64,000 nt of DNA from Mucilaginibacter aurantiaciroseus (GTDB taxonomy: Bacteria > Bacteroidota > Bacteroidia > Sphingobacteriales > Sphingobacteriaceae). The notes under the pieces are model-generated. The model did not search any database, was not told the origin of the DNA, and was given only the letters and a program-made list of their open reading frames with translations. Positions 6,981 to 16,089 of this stretch are shown here, one piece after another; the first letter of the stretch is position 1; each line of letters begins with the position of its first letter. The stretch covers positions 1,550,001 through 1,614,000 of the forward strand of contig NZ_JAMXOF010000001.1 in the NCBI RefSeq assembly GCF_024055595.1, read 5' to 3'. Position numbers and translations under genes: made by a program.

Positions 6981-9047
6981 TTAATAATCTATTCTTACGT
7001 GGTAAATACTCATCAGCATCCGCTTAAAAATCTGCTTAATTGTTTCCAGATCTTTCAAAGTTATATTACTGTCATTCAACTGGTTTTGATCGAGTTTGTA
7101 TTTAACAATGCGGTCAACCAGTATGCTGATAGATTCTTCATCAGGCTCCTTTAAAGAGCGCGAAGCGGCCTCAACTGAATCGGCAAGCATCAAAACACCT
7201 GCCTCTTTTGAGAAAGGGATAGGCCCCGGATATCGAAAAATGTTCTCATTAATGAATTTTTCAGGGAAATTTTTCAAAAACGACTGGTAAAAATAATCTA
7301 CCCGGGTATTGCCGTGGTGGGTGCGAATAAAGTCGATAACGATCTCTGGCAGGTTAGCTTTACGCGCCATCTCAATACCTTTACTTACGTGGCGGATAAT
7401 GATCTGCGCACTTTCTTCATAAGGTAATTTATCATGCGGGTTAAAACCCGAGCTTTGGTTTTCGATAAAAAACAGCGGGTTCTCCATTTTACCAATATCA
7501 TGATATAGTGCCCCTGCCCTAACCAGTAAAGCGTTGCCACCAATAGCGAAGATGGCGTTCTCTGCTAGGTTGGCTACCTGCAAAGAGTGCTGGAAAGTCC
7601 CCGGCGCGCTAAAGGCCATATCGCGCAATAGCTGGGCATTAGTATTAGTTAGTTCTATCAGCGTAATGTCAGACGTAATGGCAAATACCTTCTCAAACAG
7701 GTAGATCAACGGGTAAGCCAGCAATGTAAGCAATACGCTTACCGCGAATGGTATAAAATCTACCCAGTCAATAGTGGTGAACGTTCCTTCTCTTATTAAC
7801 GAAATCCCTAAGAATGACACAAAGTACGTAAAGGTGATAATCAGAGCCGATATCAGGAATTGTTCGCGACGGATGAGATTTTTGATGCTATAGATGGATA
7901 CCATGCCCGCCGTTATCTCATAAAAAGCAAATTCGAAGCTATTGGGTACAAAAAAACCGGCTATCATTACTACCAGCAGGTGTATATTCAAGGCCAAACG
8001 GGTATCAAACAGTATTCGGATGATGATGGGTACAATACAATATGGTATGTAGTAAAAGTTGGGTAGCTCAAGCTTTATAGCAAGTGATAACATTGCCAGC
8101 ATGGTGGTAATAACCAGCAATATCAAGCTTACTAATCGGTTATCATCATATATATCCCGTCTAAATAGGTATAGGAACACCATTAATAGGGTAATGGTAA
8201 TACCAACCAGCAGGAATTGCCCTAATAGTACCAGGCTTCGGTTGCCGTTTGTACGGGCGTTATCTTCAAACGCTTTTTTGTATGAAGCCAGTTTTTGATA
8301 GGCCTCATCATTAATTACAGATCCTTTGCCGATGATAACATCGCCCTTTTGCACCATACCGCGGGTGATAGATAGGTTCTCGGTAACTTCTTTCTCCAGC
8401 CTTGCGGTAAGCTTGGCATCAAACGTTAAGTTTATCTGTAGCCTGTCTTGCACTAAATTCAACAGGAAGGGTTTGTCGAGGGCCGGCATCTTACCTATCT
8501 CAAAATCGGAATAAGCAATGGCGCGTTCGCGGGTAAACAGGTCTGATGTATTTTTATCTAAAGCAACATTAGCACTTAATATGGTAACAGGATAATTTTT
8601 GCCTGCTATTTGGTACCTGGGGTTTAGTTTAAGGATACCCTTATCGTATGCTGCTTTAAGGATATTATAACCTGTTTGCAAATAAGTATTCTTCAGTTTT
8701 TCGTTTAAGCCGGCGCTATGCCATTTCACTTCCAGGTCGCTTTTAAAACCTTCCTGCTGCTGCAGGCTCATCTCGTCGTCTTTTTGATAAATGGGCGTTA
8801 CAGTTGCCAGCGCTGCTTTTTGATCCGCCTCTATCTCGGCATTGGTTTTAAGGATGGCGAAGTTGTAGGGAGAGATCAGGTCCTTTTGGTTCCAGATCCT
8901 GCTCTTCTCAAATTCATAGCCAAATTTGGCTTGCTTGGGCAAAGCATATACGATGATAGTCACACAAACCAGCATCATAAAAAACTTAACATTTAAAGCG
9001 TATTTACGCAGTAATGCCTTTTGCCGGGACGATGAAAGTTTTGCCAT
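6981..9047 (-). CDS. 7TM-HD family phosphohydrolase, PgpH-type cyclic-di-AMP phosphodiesterase
   Basis: Numbered from ATG 9047, the protein has 688 residues. An N-terminal membrane helix is followed by a large extracytoplasmic domain (about 40–265), a bundle of about seven membrane helices (270–460) and a C-terminal HD domain. The HD metal ligands are visible in FQHSLQVAN (His487), LYHDIGKM (His516/Asp517), IIIRHVSKG (His553) and RTHHGNT, and the family phrase APGTFQHS is present. PgpH proteins hydrolyse cyclic-di-AMP in the cytoplasm. That activity is known for relatives and inferred here. An upstream in-frame TTG at 9068 was not chosen because a TATTTTTG −7-like element (9073–9066) overlaps it; ATG 9047 lies 18 bases beyond. 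Confidence 0.88.
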   Translation of the reverse strand: MAKLSSSRQKALLRKYALNVKFFMMLVCVTIIVYALPKQAKFGYEFEKSRIWNQKDLISPYNFAILKTNAEIEADQKAALATVTPIYQKDDEMSLQQQEGFKSDLEVKWHSAGLNEKLKNTYLQTGYNILKAAYDKGILKLNPRYQIAGKNYPVTILSANVALDKNTSDLFTRERAIAYSDFEIGKMPALDKPFLLNLVQDRLQINLTFDAKLTARLEKEVTENLSITRGMVQKGDVIIGKGSVINDEAYQKLASYKKAFEDNARTNGNRSLVLLGQFLLVGITITLLMVFLYLFRRDIYDDNRLVSLILLVITTMLAMLSLAIKLELPNFYYIPYCIVPIIIRILFDTRLALNIHLLVVMIAGFFVPNSFEFAFYEITAGMVSIYSIKNLIRREQFLISALIITFTYFVSFLGISLIREGTFTTIDWVDFIPFAVSVLLTLLAYPLIYLFEKVFAITSDITLIELTNTNAQLLRDMAFSAPGTFQHSLQVANLAENAIFAIGGNALLVRAGALYHDIGKMENPLFFIENQSSGFNPHDKLPYEESAQIIIRHVSKGIEMARKANLPEIVIDFIRTHHGNTRVDYFYQSFLKNFPEKFINENIFRYPGPIPFSKEAGVLMLADSVEAASRSLKEPDEESISILVDRIVKYKLDQNQLNDSNITLKDLETIKQIFKRMLMSIYHVRIDY

Positions 9048-9161
9048 AGCGCGTGTTAATCCAATCAAAAATAATATAAGTTTCGGTTATCTGTTATTTT
9101 TCTTGCTTTTATCAAACCAAAGTTGATATCTTTATGATATCATTTTAAAATCTAACATATC

Positions 9162-10019
9162 ATGCAAACCGAAAAAGTTACTACAGCACCATCAGGTTAT
9201 TTAGCCTTTATTTTAGTACTTGTACTTATTGCCGCAGCCGCCGTTTCCTTTTATTGGGAGCAGCCCGTTGTAGGCGCTATTATATGCGTAATAAACTTTG
9301 TTTTTATATTACCGGGGCTGGCGATAGTAAACCCTAACGAATCTAAAGTGCTTACCCTGTTTGGTAAATACCAGGGCACAGTTAAGCAGGACGGCTTTTT
9401 TTGGGTAAACCCTTTCACCGTTAAAAAGAAGATCTCTTTAAAAGCATATAACTTAAACGGACAACAACTAAAGGTGAACGATAGCGTAGGTAACCCTATA
9501 GAAATTGCCGCCGTTATTGTATGGCAGATAAAAGACACTGCTAAAGCGGTTTTCGCTGTAGAGAATTACCTGCAATATGTAAACATCCAAAGCGAAGCCG
9601 CAGTTCGCCATTTGGCAAATTCGTTCCCTTATGACCATATCGAGGATGAGAATGCCAGCATCACTTTACGTGGTGGATCAGAACAGGTTGGTATTTTATT
9701 GGTACAAGAATTAAACGAGCGCCTTGAACGTGCCGGTATAGAAGTGTTGGAAGCACGCATCTCTCACCTGGCTTACGCGCCCGAGATCGCCCACGCCATG
9801 TTACAGCGCCAGCAGGCTTCGGCCATTATATCTGCCCGTCGCCTAATTGTTGAGGGTGCCGTTGGTATGGTGGAAATGGCCCTTAAAAAAATGGAAGAAA
9901 AGAATATTATTGAGTTGGACGAAGAGCGCAAAGCAGCAATGGTGAGCAACCTGCTTGTTGTACTTTGTGGTGATCGTAGTGTATCGCCGGTAGTTAATAC
10001 AGGTACTTTATACCATTAA
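9162..10019 (+). CDS. SPFH/band 7-domain membrane protein
   Basis: The 285-residue protein has two hydrophobic segments (about 13–30 and 35–55), then an SPFH domain starting at [25 protein letters not shown] and running to about residue 225 ([22 protein letters not shown]), with a helical tail. SPFH proteins form oligomeric scaffolds in membrane microdomains. This form, with two N-terminal helices and a short tail, is common in bacteria and has no assigned substrate. It is first in a tight run: gaps of 3, 5 and 6 bases to the next three genes, which suggests one operon and a shared membrane-related role. Confidence 0.9.
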   Translation: MQTEKVTTAPSGYLAFILVLVLIAAAAVSFYWEQPVVGAIICVINFVFILPGLAIVNPNESKVLTLFGKYQGTVKQDGFFWVNPFTVKKKISLKAYNLNGQQLKVNDSVGNPIEIAAVIVWQIKDTAKAVFAVENYLQYVNIQSEAAVRHLANSFPYDHIEDENASITLRGGSEQVGILLVQELNERLERAGIEVLEARISHLAYAPEIAHAMLQRQQASAIISARRLIVEGAVGMVEMALKKMEEKNIIELDEERKAAMVSNLLVVLCGDRSVSPVVNTGTLYH

Positions 10020-10022
10020 TAC

Positions 10023-10559
10023 ATGAGTACGCTTGCAGATTTGAGCTATCTAATTTCCAATGAATTATTAGTAATTAAAATATCTTTTTCAAAGTTTATT
10101 TATGAAATAAAGGACGAGCAACACTCATATGCACTAATAAGTGCGTCCGACAAAGCGATTAGGACATTAAAAAACCAGTGGACTTTTGAAAAAGATCTTA
10201 GTTGGCAAGGAAAGTTTAGTAAGATTTTAATTAAAAACAATAAGAGTAATGTGGTAGGCTTTTTTACTTTTAGTATCGGTTCAAAAAATTTATTATTAGT
10301 GATGAATAATGGCTTCAAGGCGGAATTGATCCGAAAGCGTTATCCACTGTTATTCAAATCGGACTTTACCTGGCAACATGATAAGAAAGATATAATGACT
10401 TTGAAAGAAAGCACTTGGAGTGGCGAAAAACCTTTAAAAGTTATTTTACTTTCCTCACTTAATCAAACACCAGAATTAGAAATAATGCTTTTATATGGAG
10501 TAGCTTTTAGCATAGATAACCGTTTCGAATACGCAAACCTTCCGTTAGGATATAATTAA
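10023..10559 (+). CDS. Unknown protein, diverged tandem paralogue of the next gene
   Basis: This 178-residue protein has no signal peptide. It aligns by eye along its length with the next protein: both have NELLVIK/NELAIIK near residue 13, a central VVGFF/IIGVL, then NNGFKAELIRK/DNGFEATYLYK and IMTLKEST/ILTITQKA. The pattern of short strands with repeated aromatic-charged turns suggests a beta-sheet fold; a tubby/LURP1-like barrel is a guess. It is visibly more AT-rich than its neighbours, suggesting faster decay or a different origin. It starts 3 bases after the SPFH stop. Function unknown. Confidence 0.75.
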   Translation: MSTLADLSYLISNELLVIKISFSKFIYEIKDEQHSYALISASDKAIRTLKNQWTFEKDLSWQGKFSKILIKNNKSNVVGFFTFSIGSKNLLLVMNNGFKAELIRKRYPLLFKSDFTWQHDKKDIMTLKESTWSGEKPLKVILLSSLNQTPELEIMLLYGVAFSIDNRFEYANLPLGYN

Positions 10560-10564
10560 TAGCT

Positions 10565-11092
10565 ATGGACGACTACAGAAACATCGATCAACTGCGAACC
10601 AACGAACTGGCTATTATCAAAAAAGGCTTCTGGAAGCCGGAGTTTGAGCTGACTGACGGCCAGTTTGTTTACGCAAAACTAAGGTTCCGCTCAAACTTTA
10701 AACGTGATGCTATTATAGAAACCCCGCAGGAAACCTTCACCATTAAACGTAAAGGCTGGTTTAACCGCACCGTGTTGGTTAACAAAGGTGAGGACGAAAT
10801 CATAGGTGTACTAGTGCCCGAAACCTGGAAACGCGATTTTAACCTGAAGATGGATAATGGCTTTGAGGCTACGTATCTGTACAAAAAGATGTTTTCCAAA
10901 TCGCTTAGTTTAACTAATGGTACGCAGGGCGATATTTTAACTATCACTCAAAAAGCATTCAATTTTAAGCAGCCTTACACCGTTACTATAGACCAGGTTA
11001 CGCAACAACCCAACACCCCACTCCTGCCTTTGCTGGCATTTATGGGCTTGGTGATAATTATGCTTAGGCAGCAGCAGGCTGCAACCCAATAA
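10565..11092 (+). CDS. Unknown protein of the SPFH operon with a C-terminal membrane anchor
   Basis: The 175-residue protein has a soluble beta-rich body followed by one C-terminal hydrophobic segment (LLPLLAFMGLVIIML, about 153–167), so it is probably tail-anchored in the inner membrane. Its body is paralogous to the protein at 10023, which lacks such an anchor at that point. The alternation of basic and aromatic residues (RKGWFNRTVLVNKGEDEIIGVL) resembles lipid-scramblase or LURP1-like barrels, but this is only a structural hypothesis. It sits between the paralogue and the Arc-like gene, 6 bases from the latter. Confidence 0.75.
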   Translation: MDDYRNIDQLRTNELAIIKKGFWKPEFELTDGQFVYAKLRFRSNFKRDAIIETPQETFTIKRKGWFNRTVLVNKGEDEIIGVLVPETWKRDFNLKMDNGFEATYLYKKMFSKSLSLTNGTQGDILTITQKAFNFKQPYTVTIDQVTQQPNTPLLPLLAFMGLVIIMLRQQQAATQ

Positions 11093-11098
11093 TATAAC

Positions 11099-11269
11099 AT
11101 GGCAGAGAAAAAAGCTTTTATATTAAGGATAAACCCCGATGTGCTCAAGGAAATAGAAACCTGGGGGGCAGATGAGTTTCGCAGCACCAACGGACAGATA
11201 GAGTATTTGCTGCAGGAAGCCTTAAAAGCACGCAAAAAAGCCAGCCGTAAAAACAAAGACACGGAATAG
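11099..11269 (+). CDS. Small Arc-like ribbon-helix-helix protein
   Basis: The 56-residue protein starts MAEKKAFILRINPDVLKEIE and continues ADEFRSTNGQIEYLLQEALK with a lysine-rich tail. This is the ribbon-helix-helix layout of Arc-family proteins: one strand (AFILRIN), helix 1 (PDVLKEIETWGADE), a turn with R-S-T-N, then helix 2 (GQIEYLLQEALKARKK). Arc-like proteins bind DNA as dimers. It lies 6 bases after the previous gene as the last of the SPFH operon. It may repress the operon; a structural partner role is also possible. Confidence 0.8.
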   Translation: MAEKKAFILRINPDVLKEIETWGADEFRSTNGQIEYLLQEALKARKKASRKNKDTE

Positions 11270-11327
11270 AAAATGCTATGCATGCATAATATTTTCTATT
11301 TTTATCGTTAAATTCAAAGTCAAAATA

Positions 11328-11335
11328 TAAATTTG
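11328..11335 (+). promoter_or_regulatory. Probable −7 element of the thiolase gene
   Basis: TAAATTTG matches TAnnTTTG and lies 31 bases before the thiolase ATG, in the gap after the SPFH operon. A clear −33 TTTG was not seen. Confidence 0.4.
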
Positions 11336-11366
11336 CTGCACCATTATAACAAAAATCATTTTTCTT

Positions 11367-12545
11367 ATGAAAGAAGTATATATCGTATCTGCCACCCGTA
11401 CCCCTATAGGTAGTTTTGGCGGCAGCCTGGCATCTTTATCGGCAACCCAATTAGGCGCTGTTGTTATTAAATCGGCAATTGAAAAAGCCGGTTTACAACC
11501 GGAAGATGTGCAGGAAGTATATATGGGAAACGTATTATCGGCCAACTTAGGCCAGGCTCCTGCAACACAGGCCGCCATATTTGCGGGCTTACCGTATTTG
11601 CCTGCAACTACGGTAAATAAGGTGTGTGCATCGGGTATGAAAGCTATTATGCTGGCCGCCCAAAGTATCGCCAACGGCGATAATGATATTGTACTGGCAG
11701 GTGGTATGGAAAGTATGAGCAATGTGCCTTACTATCTTGATAAAGCCCGTAACGGCTACCGCCTGGGTAACGGGCAAATCATAGACGGATTGGTAAAAGA
11801 TGGCCTTTGGGATGTTTATAACGATTACCACATGGGATCGGCAGCGGAACTTTGCGCTGTAGATTGCAATGTTACCCGCGTGGAGCAAGATGCCTTTGCC
11901 ATAGAATCTTATAAACGCGCGCAAGCGTCACAAGCAACAGGCAAATTTAAAGCAGAAATTACTTCTGTTGAGCTAAAAGATAAAAAAGGAGAGGTTACCT
12001 TGTTTAGTAACGACGAAGAACCGGCCATGGTAAAATTTGATAAGATCCCTACCCTTAAACCGGTATTTAAAAAGGATGGTACGGTTACGGCCGCAAATGC
12101 ATCAACCCTGAATGACGGCGCGGCTGCATTAGTATTAATGAGTAAAGAAAAAGCCGAAGCAATGGGTATTAAGCCATTAGCCAAAATAGTTTCTTTTGCC
12201 GATGCTCAACAAGCTCCTGAATATTTCACTACCGCCCCTGCAAAGGCAATTCCGTTAGCATTGCATAAAGCAGGCATATCAGCAGAACAGGTTGATTTCT
12301 TTGAGATCAACGAAGCTTTTTCGGTAGTTTCAGTTGCAAATAACAAGATCCTAAAGCTCAATCCTGCTAAGGTTAACGTTAATGGTGGCGCTGTCGCTAT
12401 TGGTCATCCCCTGGGTGCATCAGGCGCGCGTATCATTGTAACATTGATACACGTATTACAGCAAAACGGCGGCAAACTGGGCGCTGCGGGTATATGCAAC
12501 GGTGGTGGTGGCGCCAGTGCAATGGTTATCGAAAACTTGTCGTAA
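11367..12545 (+). CDS. Acetyl-CoA C-acetyltransferase (thiolase)
   Basis: This 392-residue thiolase has all catalytic residues: nucleophilic Cys87 in VCASGMKA, Asn315 in NEAFSV, His347 in GHPLGASGAR and Cys377 in CNGGGG. It interconverts two acetyl-CoA with acetoacetyl-CoA and CoA in the cytoplasm, serving fatty-acid or acetoacetate breakdown, or biosynthesis. Length is typical. No other beta-oxidation genes are adjacent, so it appears to be transcribed alone. The close match to biosynthetic/AtoB-type enzymes favours short-chain substrates, which is an inference. Confidence 0.95.
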   Translation: MKEVYIVSATRTPIGSFGGSLASLSATQLGAVVIKSAIEKAGLQPEDVQEVYMGNVLSANLGQAPATQAAIFAGLPYLPATTVNKVCASGMKAIMLAAQSIANGDNDIVLAGGMESMSNVPYYLDKARNGYRLGNGQIIDGLVKDGLWDVYNDYHMGSAAELCAVDCNVTRVEQDAFAIESYKRAQASQATGKFKAEITSVELKDKKGEVTLFSNDEEPAMVKFDKIPTLKPVFKKDGTVTAANASTLNDGAAALVLMSKEKAEAMGIKPLAKIVSFADAQQAPEYFTTAPAKAIPLALHKAGISAEQVDFFEINEAFSVVSVANNKILKLNPAKVNVNGGAVAIGHPLGASGARIIVTLIHVLQQNGGKLGAAGICNGGGGASAMVIENLS

Positions 12546-12612
12546 CATCTCTACTCCTTTTTTAATAATTTAGCGGCTTGTTTTACGTTAATATTTATCA
12601 TAAAAATATTTG

Positions 12613-13533
12613 ATGAAAGGTTTCTTCATTGCTCTTTTCCTGCTACTAATGTTCAACGCAAGCTTCGCGCAACATTCTGATGAAGTTAAGAACCTTAAAG
12701 AATTGAAGATTTACCAGGATAGCCTGAAATCGCTCGGTAAAAAGTTTATCAACGACCCCGATGATCTGGAACGTAAAAATGCCAACTACCGGTTTATCCG
12801 CATGCTGGTTGCAGCGCTAAAAGTTCCGCACTCCTTTAATTATCCCTTTGATTCGGTTAAGGCTGTGAGCATTATAAACTCGCCCGATAACCGTTTCCGT
12901 ATACTAAGCTGGCACGTAATGAACCAGGACGGCAGCTATCGTTTTTATGGAACCGTGCAAATGAATACTGGCGATAAACTGTTGATGTACCCGCTTGAAG
13001 ATTATTCACCGTTCCTTAAAAACCCCGAAGATTCGATAACCGATAATCACAAATGGTATGGCGTGCAGTATTATAAAATTATCCGCGTAGCGGCGGCAAA
13101 GCCTTATTACGTTTTGCTGGGATGGAAAGGAAATACCGTAAAATCGACCAAAAAAGTTATAGAAGTTTTATCGTTTGATAAACACGATAAACCCAATCTG
13201 GGGGCCGCCGTTTTTGATGGCAATAGCAAAAACCGTAAACGTGTGGTTTTTGAATACACCAGGCAGGCATCTATGTTGTTGCGTTACGTTCCCGATCAAA
13301 ACCTGATTGTGTTTGACCATCTTTCGCCGCCCGACCAAAAGATGAAAAATCACCCCGAAACCTTTGGGCCCGACCTTAGTTACGACGGCTACAAACTAAA
13401 AAACGGCCGTTGGGTGTATGTAGACAATTTGGATATGCGTAACATTTCCGAAGATAAGGATGTAACTTATGTTGACCCTAAGGCACAAGCAATTAAAGAC
13501 AGGAGCAGTTTACCTGCCCGTAAAAAGAATTAA
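12613..13533 (+). CDS. Secreted conserved protein of unknown function
   Basis: The 306-residue protein begins with a clear signal peptide (KGFFIALFLLLMFNASFAQ), probably cleaved after SFAQ. The mature part has no recognised domain; it is rich in aromatic and charged residues, with a middle section (RILSWHVMNQDGSYRFYGTVQM, about 95–116) of apparent beta structure and a basic C-terminus. An in-frame TTG just upstream (12610) was not chosen. It follows thiolase by about 65 bases and precedes a peptide transporter, so it may be a single-gene unit. Exported location is well supported; function is unknown. Confidence 0.8.
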   Translation: MKGFFIALFLLLMFNASFAQHSDEVKNLKELKIYQDSLKSLGKKFINDPDDLERKNANYRFIRMLVAALKVPHSFNYPFDSVKAVSIINSPDNRFRILSWHVMNQDGSYRFYGTVQMNTGDKLLMYPLEDYSPFLKNPEDSITDNHKWYGVQYYKIIRVAAAKPYYVLLGWKGNTVKSTKKVIEVLSFDKHDKPNLGAAVFDGNSKNRKRVVFEYTRQASMLLRYVPDQNLIVFDHLSPPDQKMKNHPETFGPDLSYDGYKLKNGRWVYVDNLDMRNISEDKDVTYVDPKAQAIKDRSSLPARKKN

Positions 13534-13645
13534 AAATTTATTTTGGCACACAAATCAATATATTACAGATCGCTCTGTAATAATCTCAGTATAAAATTTC
13601 GTATTGAGTTAATTATAGTACTTTTAGACAAAAAACAAATTATAT

Positions 13646-15136
13646 ATGGTGAAAGATGTACAATTAAAAGACGCGAAAATTGAACCTAAATACCCCCGAA
13701 GTATTCCATTTATCATAGGGAACGAAGCCGCAGAACGTTTCAGCTTTTATGGCTTACGCTCAATATTAGCTACCTTTTTAGTAGCACAGTTTTTTAACCC
13801 CACCAATATCCCCGGCTTGCAGGCTGTAGCTGAAGCAAAGGCTAATGAAAGCACACACTTTTTTGTAACACTTGCTTACACGTTACCCTTTGTTGGAGCT
13901 ATAGTAGCCGATTGGTTTACGGGTAAATACAAAATAATTTTATGGGTATCTATCATTTACTGTTTCGGTCATCTTTGCCTTTCGATGTTTGATACAAACC
14001 TTAACGGTTTTATTTTTGGTTTGGTGATCGTAGCCGTTGGTGCAGGTGGTATAAAATCATGTGTGGCGGCTAACGTAGGCGACCAGTTTGATAAAACCAA
14101 CCAGGCGCTTATATCTAAAGTTTACGGCTGGTTCTACTTTAGTATCAACTCAGGCTCCATGTTTGCTACGGTGATGATCCCTTGGGTTTATGCTAATTAT
14201 GGCGCTAAATGGGCATTTGGTATTCCCGGTATATTAATGGCGTTGGCAACTATTATTTTCTTCTCGGGCCGTAAAATGTATGTAAGGGTACCGCCGTCGG
14301 GCATCAACAAAAACAATTTCGTATTTATCTCGATTTACGCGCTGTTCAATATTGGTAAAAAACAAAAAGGGCAATCACTTTTAGATGTTGCAAAAGGCAA
14401 GTTCGATTCTGAAAAGGTAGAGGGTACCAAGGCCGTTTATCGTGTATTGGCTGTATTTGCATTTGTACCTATTTTTTGGGCCATGTGGGATCAAAACTTA
14501 TCGGAATGGGTACTTCAGGCAAAAAAACTCGACAGGCACATTAACGTCTTGGGGATGTTTGATTTCACCATTTTAGCCGGCCAGGTACAAACGGTAAATC
14601 CGGTTTTCCTGCTTACGTTTATCCCTGTGTTTAACTATGGCGTTTATCCGCTGGTAGCTAAGTTGGGTATCAAACCTACCCCTTTACGCCGCCTTGGCGC
14701 GGGTTTAACATTAACCTGCATTTCATTTGTAATGATAGCATTTTTACAAGAGAAAGTTGATGCCGGCCAGCATCCATCGGTATGGTGGCAAATTGCAGCC
14801 TACGTTGTCCTATCAGCAGGCGAGGTTATGGTATCTATTACCGGTTTGGAGTATGCTTATACCCAGGCACCAAAATCAATGAAAAGCACCATGGGCGCTA
14901 TATGGTTATTAACCGTAGCTGTAGGTAACTATTTTGATGTATACGTAAATGGCAGCATCGTCAACGGCGGTTACTTCTCCAAGTTTATCGGTGCAGATTT
15001 TTACTGGTTATTCGCAGGTATTTGTGCGGCATTCATTATAGTATTTATGTTTGTATCGCCACGCTTAAAAGAGCGCAACTATATAGATAACCCCGATGTA
15101 GAAAATGAGGTAATTGCAGAAACAGGCAACCTGTAA
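13646..15136 (+). CDS. POT/PTR-family proton-coupled peptide transporter
   Basis: The 496-residue protein has 12 or more hydrophobic segments. The N-terminal signature GNEAAERFSFYGLRSILATF contains the ExxER motif, whose charged residues couple protons to transport. Later PTR2-type elements include VGAGGIKSCVAANVGDQF and FYFSINSGSMFATVMIPW. POT carriers import di- and tripeptides across the inner membrane using the proton gradient. A terminator follows immediately, and the gene stands apart from its neighbours. Peptide specificity is inferred from the family. Confidence 0.93.
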   Translation: MVKDVQLKDAKIEPKYPRSIPFIIGNEAAERFSFYGLRSILATFLVAQFFNPTNIPGLQAVAEAKANESTHFFVTLAYTLPFVGAIVADWFTGKYKIILWVSIIYCFGHLCLSMFDTNLNGFIFGLVIVAVGAGGIKSCVAANVGDQFDKTNQALISKVYGWFYFSINSGSMFATVMIPWVYANYGAKWAFGIPGILMALATIIFFSGRKMYVRVPPSGINKNNFVFISIYALFNIGKKQKGQSLLDVAKGKFDSEKVEGTKAVYRVLAVFAFVPIFWAMWDQNLSEWVLQAKKLDRHINVLGMFDFTILAGQVQTVNPVFLLTFIPVFNYGVYPLVAKLGIKPTPLRRLGAGLTLTCISFVMIAFLQEKVDAGQHPSVWWQIAAYVVLSAGEVMVSITGLEYAYTQAPKSMKSTMGAIWLLTVAVGNYFDVYVNGSIVNGGYFSKFIGADFYWLFAGICAAFIIVFMFVSPRLKERNYIDNPDVENEVIAETGNL

Positions 15137-15152
15137 TTAAAATATTACTTTT

Positions 15153-15187
15153 AAAAAACAGGAAAGCACACCACTTTCCTGTTTTTT
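15153..15187 (+). terminator. Terminator after the peptide transporter gene
   Basis: A 14-base perfect stem (arms AAAAAACAGGAAAG and its complement) with a 7-base loop ends in a T-run, starting 17 bases after the stop codon. Confidence 0.85.
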
Positions 15188-15255
15188 ATTTTAATGCCGT
15201 GTAAAATTGAATTATTTTAGCGGCATTCATTACAAAAACAAAATCTGCAGCTACT

Positions 15256-15987
15256 GTGCCCGATAGTATTGTCATCATCCCTACTTATAACGAGAAAGAA
15301 AATATCGAGCGGATGATCCGCAAGGTGTTTACGCTTCCTCATGATTTTCATGTGCTTATTATTGATGATGGCTCGCCGGATGGTACAGCGAATATTGTAA
15401 AGCAATTACAGCAGGAATACAGCGGCAAATTGTTTATTGAAGAACGGGGGGGCAAACAAGGATTAGGTACCGCCTACATCCACGGTTTTAAATGGGCGAT
15501 ACGCAACCATTACGATTTTATTTTTGAAATGGATGCCGATTTCTCCCATAATCCTGATGATCTGCTACGCCTGCGCCAGGCTTGCATTGATGGCGCCGAT
15601 GCCACCATAGGTTCGCGCTACATTAAAGGTGTAAACGTAGTTAATTGGCCAATGAGCCGTGTTTTGATGAGCTTTTTCGCCTCGGTTTATGTGCGTTTTA
15701 TTACCGGGATTGATGTACAGGATGCCACAGCCGGTTTTATGTGCTACAAACGCAAGGTGCTGGAAACGCTGAACCTTGATAAAATAAAATTTGTGGGCTA
15801 CGCCTTCCAGATAGAAATGAAATACACTTCGATAAAGCACGGCTTTAAAGTAACCGAAGTACCCATCATATTTACCGACCGCACCGCCGGCACTTCTAAA
15901 ATGTCGTCAGGTATATTTAAAGAAGCCTTTTTTGGAGTTATCCAGATGAAGATCAACAGCATTTTCAGGAAGTATCCCGAAGGGTGA
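15256..15987 (+). CDS. Polyprenol monophosphomannose synthase-like family 2 glycosyltransferase
   Basis: The 243-residue protein starts VPDSIVIIPTYNEKENIERM at a GTG; no ATG is in frame upstream before a stop. It is a GT2 (GT-A fold) enzyme: IIDDGSPDGT at about 37–46, the DxD-like EMDADFSHNPDD at 93–104, GSRYIKGVNVVNWPMSR at 119–135, and VPIIFTDRTAGTSKMS near 200–215. These match dolichol/polyprenol-phosphate mannose synthases, which transfer mannose from GDP-mannose to a lipid phosphate carrier. It lacks the C-terminal membrane segments of longer relatives. Sugar identity is inferred from family resemblance. Confidence 0.88.
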   Translation: MPDSIVIIPTYNEKENIERMIRKVFTLPHDFHVLIIDDGSPDGTANIVKQLQQEYSGKLFIEERGGKQGLGTAYIHGFKWAIRNHYDFIFEMDADFSHNPDDLLRLRQACIDGADATIGSRYIKGVNVVNWPMSRVLMSFFASVYVRFITGIDVQDATAGFMCYKRKVLETLNLDKIKFVGYAFQIEMKYTSIKHGFKVTEVPIIFTDRTAGTSKMSSGIFKEAFFGVIQMKINSIFRKYPEG

Positions 15988-15988
15988 T

Positions 15989-16084
15989 AAATTTCGGATG
16001 TTCGATTTCGAATTATTTCTACCCAAATCCCATTTTTAACTTAACTTTAATCTTCCAAAATTGAAAATTCGAAATCCGAAATTA
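15989..16084. repeat. Intergenic inverted repeat before ruvB
   Basis: The left part (ATTTCGGATGTTCGATTTCG) and right part (AATTCGAAATCCGAAATT) are imperfect inverted copies around a central AT-rich stretch, so the element can form a long hairpin. It fills the gap between the glycosyltransferase and ruvB. The style matches short intergenic repeats of Sphingobacteriaceae. Confidence 0.6.
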
Positions 16085-16089
16085 AAAGT

